A stretch of 46,680 nucleotides of DNA from an uncultured Oscillibacter sp. (GCF_910579365.1 NZ_CAJTUX010000015.1:1-46680), one strand, 5' to 3'. Shown: positions 22,447 to 31,619, counted from the first letter of the stretch. A program made the numbers and translations. The notes: generated from the sequence alone by a model not told the origin.

Positions 22447-25400
22447 ATGGCCCTACTGGATCGGCTTTTTCAGAAATTCGGAGCTATGCAGCGGGCAGAT
22501 ATCACATTACAGCAATTAGAGGAATTGCGGGACGGGTTAAAGTCGGTGGAAGCGGTGGAAATCGCTTCGCTGACGAATGCGCAGGATTTCTTGTCGTTGC
22601 TGAGGAAATTCCGTGAAGGTGTTGCGGAAGCGGACAAGCTCCACGGTGATAACTATCCTCAACTGCTCAATTCTTTGCTGTCGGTCGGGGAGGATGGCCT
22701 GTATTCGAATAACCTCCGCTTCATCTTTGAGTTAATTCAAAATGTAGATGACTGTGAATTTGCTAATACTGAGGACCATTCTCTGGACATTCATTTTGAC
22801 TTTAACCACAACAAGATCGTGCTTCGCTACAACGAGGAAGGTTTTACTCCATTCAACGTATTTGCCATTACCGGCATCGCCGAGGCTGCGAAGAATGTAT
22901 CTGCCGGGAAAAATGAGATCGGTGAAAAGGGCATTGGCTTTAAGTCTGTTTTTGGCGTTACGAATACCGTTTTGATTCGCAGCGGCTGGTTCTCCTTTGA
23001 ATTACATAAAGAAAACTTTACAATACCGATTGCAAGCTGCCAAACGCACGAGTATTGTCCTGGAACGGAGATGACATTGTTTGTTCCAGGAGGGAAAGCC
23101 CGCAGTATTTATAGTGAAATAAAGGAGCAATATTGCAATAAGGATGCTTTATTTAGCAGAAATCCCCTTCTCTTTCTCAATAAGCTGACTTCTCTCAGGA
23201 TGTACTATGATGAATTCCGAACAATGGAATTCCGAGTCAGCAGGCCGGGCAGCCTCGCCTCATCAAAATTCTATAAGGATGAGGACGTACATATTTCGGT
23301 CGATCTCCATGATTATGAACTGGGCTTAGAGAGAAATGTCGTAGAAGAAATTTACTGCACCCGTTATACATCTTCTGTCGTCTTTGGTGAAGCCGCCTGC
23401 AAATCACGATATGGTGCGAAAACAAAGGTGGGCAGTAACGGCGGCAAACCAATGACCTTACAGGTTGTATTTCCTTACCCGGAGTATTTGGACATGGTTG
23501 GAAATGGAGCGCTGTATTCTTTCCTGCCAACCCAGCTTCGTTTCAATGTACCTGTGGTCTGCCATGTTCCATTTAAGCTGGACGCATCCAGAGAATTTGT
23601 TGATCCTCAGGAGAATAACATTTGGTTCCGGGACGCCATCCGATACTTATCTGAACTGTTGGACTATGCGTATCAGGATTGGGCGAGAATCATTAAGAAT
23701 GACATTATAGCATATTTGCCAAGCGTGAACCGAAGCTTGTTTGCAGATAACAACGGAAAAGAAAAGTGTCTTAGTTCCCAGAAATCATTCAAAGGAGGGC
23801 ATTTTTCCAAACTGCCGATTTTCTTTACCAGCAGCGAACACTTTGTTGACATTGATAAAGTATTCTGCTTTGACAGCGCGGAGGAAATCTACGAGCCCGA
23901 GGAGGCATATTTTTTACTTCCTCTTTCAAAAGAACTTTTTACGTTTCCGAAACAGAAATCATTTGCCAACATTGGAATTCAGAGCGAGCGGAATATTTAT
24001 CAGCGGTTGTTTTCGATCGCGCTCAAAGATCCGGCAAAGACAGGGCGGATCTTGCAATATCTGAATGCGGCTGAGTTTCATCCTATGGAGTCCAATATCC
24101 CGTCAGAGACATTTGAATTGACGCAGGAGCAGGTTGGCCTTTTCATGCGATATGAGGACATTGCAAAGCTTTTTGGCGAATATGCAAAAAAATGTCTGCA
24201 AGCGGGAAGGCGGCCCGTGTATCGGATCCTGTCCGCGATGCAAACGCCGATTCAAGACGCCTTGTATCAGGATTTTAAGCTAAGCGAAACTCCAAAAGCC
24301 GTTGAGAGATATTTGAGATGGTGTCAAGAAAAGTGTGTGCTGATCGATATTGGGGAAGATCAGTATTTTCCGTGCTATAACGCGCTTGTGCTGTCTGTAA
24401 GGAACCCGTTGACCTCCTTCTCCGCATTTTGCTATGCGGTGGATAGTAAAGATACTTTTTCCATCAGAATGAAGCACAAGGAAATATCCGATCGCTTGAA
24501 TCGGCTCTCGGAGTCCGACGAAGGCAGTGCCGAAGATTATCTTCGTGAATTACGGAATAACCGCCAGCTTGGCAGAGATGCCATCGGAAAACAGCAATAT
24601 CAAGATTATATTGACCTGATATTGCGCTCAGGCATCAGCCCTGTGCGCTTTATTCAAGAACTGCTCCAAAATGCTGATGATTGTGAATATGGAGAGGGCA
24701 TCGTTCCGGAATTTTCCTTACACCAGGACCAATCGAGGATCGTCACAGAGTATAATGAGGTTGGTTTTACCCGGGGAAATATTCGGTCGATCACCGCAAT
24801 TGGTGAATCTACAAAAACCCATCTCATGAATCAGGATGCCGCCAAAATTGGCGAAAAGGGTGTAGGTTTCAAAACAATTTTTTCGATCGCCTCTGAGGTG
24901 CGGATTCATAGCGGAATGTATCATTTTTCTTTGCTTGCAAAAGCGCCGACGATCCCGGAAAGCTTAAAGGATCAGCATGATAATACTCTCGGAACACGGA
25001 TGGAGATTGTTTTGAAACAGGGGATCCGGTTGTCCAACTACAGCGAAAAGGACATGCTGGAGTTCTGCCTGTGTCTCAGAAAACTCCGTAAAATCAGGAT
25101 CAACAATACCTTCATTACCATTGAGGATTCCGACAATATCCGGACGGTTACCATTAACAAACGGCAGCACACCTTCAGGCGTTTCATTCATCATTTTTCG
25201 ATGAGTGATGAAGCCTTAAGGGAAAGAGAAAATGGATTGCGCAGTATTTCCAGCGGCCAAAGCATTGTCTGCTATATCCCGGATAAGGGCGCGGCGAAGG
25301 ACTATCCTCTGTATTGCGGTCTGCCTACAAGGCACAGGATCAAGATTCCGCTTGTGGTTGACGCCCCGTTTATGCTGACCACCTCAAGAGAAGAAATCGA

Positions 25401-27162
25401 GCTTGGAAGCCGCCTGTGGAATGATCGTGTCAGGGCAGAGGTATACGCATCATTGCTTTCCATTATGGATGAAACAAAGCGCAATGACCGGCATAAGGTT
25501 TTGCGCTTGGTCAGATTTGTTCCTCGCCGCCAGGGGACACAAACGGTATATACGAATGATTTTTCTGACTGTGAGTATCTGAACCAATACGACTTTTTAT
25601 CGGAAATCAGGGCAGCAAACCTGCTGCCGACTTTTGAAAGAAGCGTATTTGTTTCGGTCAAGAGCAGCGCTGCGTACCGTTTCCCCGAAGCAGCGAATTA
25701 TTTGTTTGAGGCCGGCCGCTTTGGCGCGATCCCCGCCGCGAGAGCATTGGATATTCCAAAAGACGAATCCTTCGATTCCACGCTGAATGCAATGGGCTGT
25801 GCAGAGGCGCCATCCGCGCAGGTGATCCCTCTGTTGAAGAAATATGCAGGCAGCTATATTGAAAATGATATTTTCCGGGACAGTTTTTATGCCTATTTGC
25901 AAAGCGTTCCGGAAGAATATCTGCTATCCTTGAAGGAAACTCCCATCATTCCGGTATTCAGCATTCAGGGGGATCAGACGCAATACATTCCATGGAAAGA
26001 CGATGTGATCTTTGTCAAGAAAAACTGCACAAAGTCAGAGCATAATTACTATGTTTTGAATGAGCGTATCCTGTCTAAATCGACCTGTGAGAAGATATTT
26101 GGCGTAAACATCAATGAGATGAACGCCGAATGGGAACGCAGCCGCTATAATGACGGGCTGCGAGATATCATCCGCGGAAACGATACTGCTGAAATCTATC
26201 AATACCTGATGGAAGAATTTTTTAAGGGTTCTTTTGTACGATATCGATCACAAGAGATCTTGATGGGTATGAGAGAATTTATTCCCCTCAGGAACCAGCT
26301 TGGAAACATTATCGATACAGGAGTATTTATCTGCAACCAACCGATGGGATATTTCCGGTCCAGCATTGTGCTGTCGATCGCCGTGCATGACGAGTGCAGG
26401 CAATTGGCGGAATACTTAAAATATCCTCTATTGTCGAAGATTCATTATCAGGATATATTGTATGTTGAGGATTTGACAGAAGATGATATTGAAGACTTTA
26501 CCGATGATTACTTTGAAAACGGAGAAGAAATTCTTAGAAATTTTCACCGCAGCGGTCAACTGTCCGATGACCTGATTGATGAATATGGCCTTGAGTACAT
26601 TACAATGCAATCCGGCCAAGATGACGATGATCTCGAATTCCCAGAGAATCCGGTGGCAAACATGGAAAGGCTGAGAAAGCACATTCAGACACTGCTGAAA
26701 AATCCAATCAAAATCGTGGCACGAAAAGTCGAGCGCACCGTCCTTAAGGTGAGAGACTCATCGGGCAGGGAGGTTGGACTTGATGACAGAGCTGTTCGCG
26801 AACAGACGCTGAAAAAATACACCCCTGACGGTGTCTATGGACGCTGCTTTTGTCAAATGTGCCGCAAGGTAAAGCCTTACGAGTTGATGGAAGTAAACAA
26901 TATCATTGCCGCCCCTCGATACTTTTTCCCTCAAACAAGAGTTGCGTTGTGTCTTGAATGCAGCAAAAAGTTTGAAGCAATACGATTTGCCAATGCGCCA
27001 AAAGGTAAACGTGGTCGTGAAGATCCCTTTGCTGCGGCTCTCAAGGCGGCGAGGATTGTCGGCGGCTGCGTTGATGTAGCAATCGGGAAGGAAAGCATCC
27101 GCTTTACTGCTACGCACCTTGCGGAAATTCAAGAAATCTTGCGCTCTATGCCTGATAAATAA
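22447..27162 (+). CDS. Giant protein with two sacsin/Hsp90-like ATPase modules and a zinc ribbon
   Basis: The 1571-aa protein has two GHKL ATPase modules of the sacsin type. The first has FELIQNVDDCEF (residues 94-105, ATP-Mg Glu and Asn), NEEGFT (129-134) and IGEKGIGFKSVF (158-169). The second has FIQELLQNADDCEY near 735, YNEVGFT near 770 and IGEKGVGFKTIF near 800. Each is followed by a beta-rich region like the linker of sacsin repeats. The C-terminus carries a zinc ribbon: CFCQMC at about 1466 and CLECSKKF at about 1500. GTAGAGGAGATG gives the ribosome-binding site. Unlike HtpG it lacks the Hsp90 middle and dimerisation order and is twice as long. With the HEPN helicase it forms a two-gene operon, probably ATP-driven sensing or remodelling in defence. 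Codon use is AT-richer than the phage genes. Confidence 0.85.
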   Translation: MALLDRLFQKFGAMQRADITLQQLEELRDGLKSVEAVEIASLTNAQDFLSLLRKFREGVAEADKLHGDNYPQLLNSLLSVGEDGLYSNNLRFIFELIQNVDDCEFANTEDHSLDIHFDFNHNKIVLRYNEEGFTPFNVFAITGIAEAAKNVSAGKNEIGEKGIGFKSVFGVTNTVLIRSGWFSFELHKENFTIPIASCQTHEYCPGTEMTLFVPGGKARSIYSEIKEQYCNKDALFSRNPLLFLNKLTSLRMYYDEFRTMEFRVSRPGSLASSKFYKDEDVHISVDLHDYELGLERNVVEEIYCTRYTSSVVFGEAACKSRYGAKTKVGSNGGKPMTLQVVFPYPEYLDMVGNGALYSFLPTQLRFNVPVVCHVPFKLDASREFVDPQENNIWFRDAIRYLSELLDYAYQDWARIIKNDIIAYLPSVNRSLFADNNGKEKCLSSQKSFKGGHFSKLPIFFTSSEHFVDIDKVFCFDSAEEIYEPEEAYFLLPLSKELFTFPKQKSFANIGIQSERNIYQRLFSIALKDPAKTGRILQYLNAAEFHPMESNIPSETFELTQEQVGLFMRYEDIAKLFGEYAKKCLQAGRRPVYRILSAMQTPIQDALYQDFKLSETPKAVERYLRWCQEKCVLIDIGEDQYFPCYNALVLSVRNPLTSFSAFCYAVDSKDTFSIRMKHKEISDRLNRLSESDEGSAEDYLRELRNNRQLGRDAIGKQQYQDYIDLILRSGISPVRFIQELLQNADDCEYGEGIVPEFSLHQDQSRIVTEYNEVGFTRGNIRSITAIGESTKTHLMNQDAAKIGEKGVGFKTIFSIASEVRIHSGMYHFSLLAKAPTIPESLKDQHDNTLGTRMEIVLKQGIRLSNYSEKDMLEFCLCLRKLRKIRINNTFITIEDSDNIRTVTINKRQHTFRRFIHHFSMSDEALRERENGLRSISSGQSIVCYIPDKGAAKDYPLYCGLPTRHRIKIPLVVDAPFMLTTSREEIELGSRLWNDRVRAEVYASLLSIMDETKRNDRHKVLRLVRFVPRRQGTQTVYTNDFSDCEYLNQYDFLSEIRAANLLPTFERSVFVSVKSSAAYRFPEAANYLFEAGRFGAIPAARALDIPKDESFDSTLNAMGCAEAPSAQVIPLLKKYAGSYIENDIFRDSFYAYLQSVPEEYLLSLKETPIIPVFSIQGDQTQYIPWKDDVIFVKKNCTKSEHNYYVLNERILSKSTCEKIFGVNINEMNAEWERSRYNDGLRDIIRGNDTAEIYQYLMEEFFKGSFVRYRSQEILMGMREFIPLRNQLGNIIDTGVFICNQPMGYFRSSIVLSIAVHDECRQLAEYLKYPLLSKIHYQDILYVEDLTEDDIEDFTDDYFENGEEILRNFHRSGQLSDDLIDEYGLEYITMQSGQDDDDLEFPENPVANMERLRKHIQTLLKNPIKIVARKVERTVLKVRDSSGREVGLDDRAVREQTLKKYTPDGVYGRCFCQMCRKVKPYELMEVNNIIAAPRYFFPQTRVALCLECSKKFEAIRFANAPKGKRGREDPFAAALKAARIVGGCVDVAIGKESIRFTATHLAEIQEILRSMPDK

Positions 27163-27339
27163 TTTTTTTATCATGATAAGCAGGTAAATGGAACCCAAAT
27201 TTCTAATTTAGTAAAGGTATTGGGATATGATAACTTAAATATGCTGACCTGCAGGAGCAATCTATACCGAAGTATTACTTTTTCACAGCTATTACCTACC
27301 GAACAAATTTGATGAATCGTGCAATACTTACGATCAAAG
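27163..27339. other. Gene-free stretch after the ATPase gene, island edge
   Basis: AT-rich DNA with a TTATCATGATAA palindrome (27169-27180) just after the stop. No gene is recognised. This is the probable right edge of the accessory island, or close to it. Confidence 0.4.
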
Positions 27340-28491
27340 TCACTTCTCATTGTAGACGGAGGTGCAATTCATCGCTTGATACCTCCCCAGAGTTGACAGT
27401 CGGTTTAAGACAGCCTGATTCAAATTTGACCACTTTCTTGGCCTGGGACAATATTGCTTCAGGACTGGAACTCCAAGCGCCGCAAGGGTTTCTGACCACA
27501 TAATCAGCCACAGACAGACGTGGAATATACGGAAACCCTGTTTGTAAAGAGTGTCGGAAAGCAAATGAAAAAGAGCAAAAATGGCTATAAACAAGCGGAA
27601 AATATGTAAAAAATATTGCCATGGCAGTTGGGCGTCATAGGTAGGCGGTGTATTCACTGTTACCTCAACTACATAGCTGTAACTGTCATCCACAAAACTG
27701 TATTGAACGATTACCTTCCATGTAATCTTCCCATCTTCAAACCAGTCTTCCTGTCCAGCTTGTGGAATCGCAACAACAGGTTCGATATTATCGCCCGAAT
27801 TAGTACGATAAAGCACAGACGACTTGATTACCGTTCCAGCCTCCGTATTTTTCGGAATGAGAACCTTTTCAACTTTGATAGTTGCCCCTGCGGTCCTTCC
27901 ATCCACATACTCCTTGGTGGCGGCGTCGTCCGGGATGGAGGGAGCGGCAAGGTTGCCAATCTTTGTTTTCGTTTTAACCGATGTGAAAACAAGGTCTGAA
28001 TAGTTTGGTTGGCCAATAAGACTTATAACCCCATCATCGCCAAACGCAAACGAGCCAAGCTGGGTATAACTCGCGCCCGGATAGCTCCCCCCAGGCTGGA
28101 TATACCTCGCGTCCGCCTCCGCCTGGGTCATGCCGCCGGAAGGCGCTTTCTGCGCCACGGCCTTGCCGCTTTCGTCAAACCCCACCACCTGCCCGGCGGC
28201 GCCCGTCAGCTTGTCCTGCTTGGCCGCCAGGGCCTCCGGGAGTCCGGCAATCTGTTCGGCGGAGTAGTCCCCCGCCTCCGGCGTGACGTCCCCCGCGCGG
28301 CCATTGAAGCTTGTCACCGAGCCTCCGCCCCCGTTCCCATCCGTGATGAGGTAGAGGACGTCCGCCGCTTTCTCCTCCTCGCTCAGGGCCTCGTATTCCG
28401 CCTGGGTCAGCGCCCGCTTGGTGGGGATGCCTACCAGGGCTTTTATCTTGGCCCAGAGCCGGGTCAGGCCCGCGTTATCCAGAAAGCCCAT
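27340..28491 (-). CDS. Phage tail appendage / receptor-binding protein with altered 3' end
   Basis: ATG 28491 follows GGGGAGGCGTGAGG. The protein starts MGFLDNAGLTRLWAKIKALV, an N-terminal anchor also found in the next gene upstream. It continues with a linker repeat (FNGRAGDVTPEAGDYSAEQI) and a beta-rich tip domain to about VVEVTVNTPPTYDAQLPW. The last 95 residues, from about nt 27620, abruptly become hydrophobic and Cys/Trp-rich (YFLHIFRLFIAIFALFHLL) and do not resemble a tail tip. Together with a GC drop this suggests that the true C-terminus was lost and replaced by DNA of the island. The N-terminal two-thirds is a confident phage tail gene. Confidence 0.7.
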   Translation of the reverse strand: MGFLDNAGLTRLWAKIKALVGIPTKRALTQAEYEALSEEEKAADVLYLITDGNGGGGSVTSFNGRAGDVTPEAGDYSAEQIAGLPEALAAKQDKLTGAAGQVVGFDESGKAVAQKAPSGGMTQAEADARYIQPGGSYPGASYTQLGSFAFGDDGVISLIGQPNYSDLVFTSVKTKTKIGNLAAPSIPDDAATKEYVDGRTAGATIKVEKVLIPKNTEAGTVIKSSVLYRTNSGDNIEPVVAIPQAGQEDWFEDGKITWKVIVQYSFVDDSYSYVVEVTVNTPPTYDAQLPWQYFLHIFRLFIAIFALFHLLSDTLYKQGFRIFHVCLWLIMWSETLAALGVPVLKQYCPRPRKWSNLNQAVLNRLSTLGRYQAMNCTSVYNEK

Positions 28492-28493
28492 CC

Positions 28494-29015
28494 TCACGCC
28501 TCCCCGGTGATGGCGTCGATCTCCTCGTTTGTAATGGCCTGGATTTCAAAGGAGGCCCCCAGGGCGTCCCATTTCTCCCCGTCCCAGGCGTAGTTCATAC
28601 CCGTGTCCTCCACGTTCCACACGTCGCCCACCTGGTTGCCGCTCTCTGGCAGAGCGGCGTAATTGACCTTACTGCCCTTGTACTTATAAAGCCCGGTGAT
28701 GTCGCTTTTCAGCGCCAGGTCCGGTTTATTCTGGATGTTGGACCAATCCACACTGTCCGCCGTACCGCCGCCGGTGGCAGAGAGAAGCCCATCCACGACG
28801 TTCAGCCCGGCCCCCACCTTCACACCGCCCAGGGTCTCCGCCGTGGCGGCGGGCAGAGTATAGTTCTCCAGGCCCTCCAGTTTGGTTTTCTCCGCCGAGG
28901 TGAAGTCGTTGCTGGAAAGGCCCTTGCCCTCCACCTTGTCCACCTTGCCGGCCGCCAAGCTCTTGATCTTGGCCCACAGATACAGGACACCGTTGCTGTC
29001 TAACCATTTACTCAT
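28494..29015 (-). CDS. Phage tail appendage protein, paralogous N-terminus
   Basis: The 173-aa protein opens MSKWLDSNGVLYLWAKIKSL, the same LYLWAKIK-type anchor as the following gene. It then has LGGVKVGAGLNVVDGLLS, a repeat typical of phage tail fibres, and a C-terminal YKGSKVNYAALPESGNQVGD module common in tail-fibre proteins. It ends GEA just where the next gene begins. It is probably a short fibre or baseplate decoration protein in the receptor-binding apparatus. Confidence 0.75.
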   Translation of the reverse strand: MSKWLDSNGVLYLWAKIKSLAAGKVDKVEGKGLSSNDFTSAEKTKLEGLENYTLPAATAETLGGVKVGAGLNVVDGLLSATGGGTADSVDWSNIQNKPDLALKSDITGLYKYKGSKVNYAALPESGNQVGDVWNVEDTGMNYAWDGEKWDALGASFEIQAITNEEIDAITGEA

Positions 29016-29521
29016 TTTAAAAGCTCCTCCAAATCTTCATTTGTCAGCGGCTCCACCGGGGCAGGGATGCGCCGGAGCTCTTCCGCCAAACCTTCAATCG
29101 CCTCCATAGGGTGCTGCCCCTCCGCGTCCCGGTGCGTCAGCTGCCGGTGGTCCGTTACGCCGCCCGGGGACGGGACGGGCTCCGGCGGCGCTTCTCCGCT
29201 CACAACGGAGTCGGAGACGAACAGAAACCCCATATCGGACTTCTTGACAACCCCGGCTTCCGCCCGGATATTCACCGTCACTTCCCCGGGAATGGACAGG
29301 TAGGCCCCCGGGAGCTCCGCCCAGAGCTTCCCCTCCTCCCAGGTCAGGGGGAGGGCAGCGAAGGTCCCGTCGCTGTACTCCATGTCGAGGTAGTAAAGCC
29401 ACTCCGGCCCCGTGTCTGTCTCGATTTCCAGCCGGGAGGACAGGTTTTCCCCCTCGTAGCCCAGGGACCGCTCACAGGGTGGAATCTCCAGCCTCCAGTT
29501 TTTCAATGTAATCATAGGCAT
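29012..29521 (-). CDS. Phage tail/baseplate protein
   Basis: The 169-aa product (MPMITLKNWRLEIPPCERSL) is beta-rich in its first 115 residues, with FVSDSVVSGEAPPEPVPSPG as a linker and a helical C-terminus (MEAIEGLAEELRRIPAPVEP). A second ATG two codons in has better spacing from AGAAAGGG and may be the real start. It lies between the large tail protein and the short appendage protein, with a 4-nt overlap downstream. It is the upper-baseplate or fibre-linking type protein common in Clostridia siphophages. Confidence 0.65.
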   Translation of the reverse strand: MPMITLKNWRLEIPPCERSLGYEGENLSSRLEIETDTGPEWLYYLDMEYSDGTFAALPLTWEEGKLWAELPGAYLSIPGEVTVNIRAEAGVVKKSDMGFLFVSDSVVSGEAPPEPVPSPGGVTDHRQLTHRDAEGQHPMEAIEGLAEELRRIPAPVEPLTNEDLEELLK

Positions 29522-29530
29522 GTCCCTTTC

Positions 29531-31609
29531 TCATTCCACAACCGTCTTGACGCCGTAGTACAAGATGATACAGCCCGCGGCCCCGTTGCCGCCCTGGCTG
29601 CCCGCGCCTCCCGCGCCGGCGGCTCCGCCGTAAACCGTGATACGCCCTCCATTCATAGCGGCCGCGAGGGTTCCCCCTCCGCCGCCTCCGCCGCCTCCGC
29701 CGTTTCCGCCGTTTCCGCCGGACCCGGCCCGGGAGGGTGTCCCGGGCTTGGTGCCTGCCGCGCCCTTTCCGCCAGCGCCAGCACGGGTACCGGTGCCTGT
29801 CCCGCCAGCGCCGCCGGGGGCGCTGTAGGCCGCTCCGGCTCCGCCGCCGCCGCCAGTTCCTGTGGCGTATTGGCTCCCGGACCCGGTTGTGCTTCCTTTT
29901 CCTCCGGTTCCTCCATTATTGGGTCCGGCGGAAGAACCGTTTTCACCCGTCACACCCTCCGATGTCGTGGGGGCGCCGCCGGCGCCGCCGCCGGAACCGT
30001 CTTGTCCTTCCTCGCCTTGAGTTCCGTAGATGGTTCCCGCCACAAGGTCCTGATACCCAGACGCGCTGGGAGACCCCGAGGCGCTGGAGTATGTGGCCCC
30101 GTTGACCTTCAGTGTCGTGTCCCCTCCGGCGCTTCCCGCGCCGCCGTTGGACGCCCCGCCGGAACCGCCGGCCCCGATGGAGGCCGTAATGGTCTTGATG
30201 GAAGAGCCCGTGATGTCGAAGACGGCGATTTTCCCGCCGGAACCGCCGGAGCCCTTTTTGCCTCCGGCCCCGCCACGTCCAGGTGCGCCCTTGGTGATGG
30301 TTGGGTTATAGGAGCCGGATGAGCTGGAGGCGGATGTGTTGGAGCCCGCTCCTCCGTTCTCTCCGTTGGCGCCCCCGGTTCCTCCCGTCCCTCCGCCGAT
30401 CAGGATTGCACGGACCTGGGTCACGCCGTCCGGCAAGGTGACGGTTCCAGAGGAGGTTATCAGCAGGTGCTTGTCCAGGAGAATGGTGTTTTGGGGCCGG
30501 GTATAGCCCACCAGGGCCTTCACGTCTCCCCGGAGGATGCCGGAGGCCGCTATGTCGATGCTCTCCACACACGCCTTGACAGTATTTTTGTTGTACGGGT
30601 GATAGATGTTCAGCATATTCCCGGCGGTCTGTGTTCCCAGGAAAACGCCGCACTGGATGGTCTCCAGGCAGCGGTAATACGCCGCCGCGCGGTCCGCCGC
30701 CGAACCGGAGTTCACCACGGAAACCAACGTGGCGTCGGAAATGGACTTCATGTTCTCCGCCGCCCCGGCGGCGACGGTCCGGGTGACCTGCCGGGTGTTG
30801 TGGATATACTTCCGCCCCGTCAGGACCCCGGTTCCGCCGGAGAGCTTCGCGTAATTGGCGTTGCTCTCCTGGATGGTGAAGCCTGTGGCTTTCAGGCCGT
30901 ACACGGGTTCGGAGAAGGTGATGATATCCCCGGCGGAAGCCGTCCCTTCAAACAGTTTGGTTTCTTCCCCGCCCTGCATGTATTGGTGTTCCGTCACCAC
31001 GACGGAGGACACGGGGGCCCCGTATTTGACGCTGGCCCCGCTGAAAATAGAGCCGCTTCCGATGCTGCCCGCCACGGTGTTGGAAAGAGGTTCTATAATG
31101 AGGCCCCCATTCGCGTTGCTCCGGACGGAGCAGCCCAGGGCAAAGAGCGCCTGGCAAAGGTTGTCCCGGGCGGACCGCTCCGGCGGCTTGGCGTAGGGAA
31201 GCCAGCCGTACAGGGGCACGGTCTTGAAGCTGGCTTTTAAGGTAAAGGAAATGTTTCCCACAATCTCCCGAATCACCGTCTCCGCCGTCTGCCCGGTGTA
31301 GATGCCGCCCTTGTGGAGCCGGTCCATCAAAAGCCCAATGGCGGAGGTCCCCGTCAGGCGGTATTTGTTCGGTCCCTCCCGTTCCACGGACTGGATATAG
31401 GCCAGGAACCGCTGCACGTCCCGGTGGTAGTACCGGAGCGGCGTGTTTTTCGTGAAACTGGTGATAGTCCGGTCCGTGGTCTTCACCACCGCCGTGAAGG
31501 TGTCGGCCTCCAGCAGATTAGAAAGCGGGCTCGACGCCGTATGTATGGAGATGGACGCAATAGCGTCGTGGTTAAAAGTCCACTTGGAGTATACAATTTT
31601 ATTCCGCAT
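29531..31609 (-). CDS. Large tail protein (Tal-like) with Gly-rich C-terminal fibre
   Basis: The 692-aa protein starts MRNKIVYSKWTFNHDAIASI behind AAGGAGACGGCA. The N-terminal 350 residues resemble phage tail-associated hub proteins (DVQRFLAYIQSVEREGPNKY, TAETVIREIVGNISF). Residues about 400-680 are extraordinarily Gly-rich (runs of GGxGG, GAGGSGG), probably a polyglycine-type fibre tip like that of some T-even and streptococcal phages. The DNA there is a GC-rich repeat. Its position after the distal tail gene fits the hub of a siphophage baseplate that contacts the host. No peptidase motif is seen. Confidence 0.8.
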   Translation of the reverse strand: MRNKIVYSKWTFNHDAIASISIHTASSPLSNLLEADTFTAVVKTTDRTITSFTKNTPLRYYHRDVQRFLAYIQSVEREGPNKYRLTGTSAIGLLMDRLHKGGIYTGQTAETVIREIVGNISFTLKASFKTVPLYGWLPYAKPPERSARDNLCQALFALGCSVRSNANGGLIIEPLSNTVAGSIGSGSIFSGASVKYGAPVSSVVVTEHQYMQGGEETKLFEGTASAGDIITFSEPVYGLKATGFTIQESNANYAKLSGGTGVLTGRKYIHNTRQVTRTVAAGAAENMKSISDATLVSVVNSGSAADRAAAYYRCLETIQCGVFLGTQTAGNMLNIYHPYNKNTVKACVESIDIAASGILRGDVKALVGYTRPQNTILLDKHLLITSSGTVTLPDGVTQVRAILIGGGTGGTGGANGENGGAGSNTSASSSSGSYNPTITKGAPGRGGAGGKKGSGGSGGKIAVFDITGSSIKTITASIGAGGSGGASNGGAGSAGGDTTLKVNGATYSSASGSPSASGYQDLVAGTIYGTQGEEGQDGSGGGAGGAPTTSEGVTGENGSSAGPNNGGTGGKGSTTGSGSQYATGTGGGGGAGAAYSAPGGAGGTGTGTRAGAGGKGAAGTKPGTPSRAGSGGNGGNGGGGGGGGGGTLAAAMNGGRITVYGGAAGAGGAGSQGGNGAAGCIILYYGVKTVVE

Positions 31610-31619
31610 TGCCGTCTCC

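Noticed and set aside
22447..27162. Annotation as the chaperone HtpG/Hsp90
   Set aside because: The GHKL unit occurs twice, the protein is more than twice as long, and no Hsp90 middle or dimerisation domain order is seen; sacsin-like modules fit better.
27309..27620. Small plus-strand frames (including one with a CKEC motif)
   Set aside because: No ribosome-binding site, interrupted by stop codons, and too short to identify; possibly a relic, but not supportable.
29111..30322. A 403-codon plus-strand frame opposite the Gly-rich tail gene
   Set aside because: It results from GC-rich glycine codons read in reverse (Pro/Ala/Ser), with no start signal and no homologous look.
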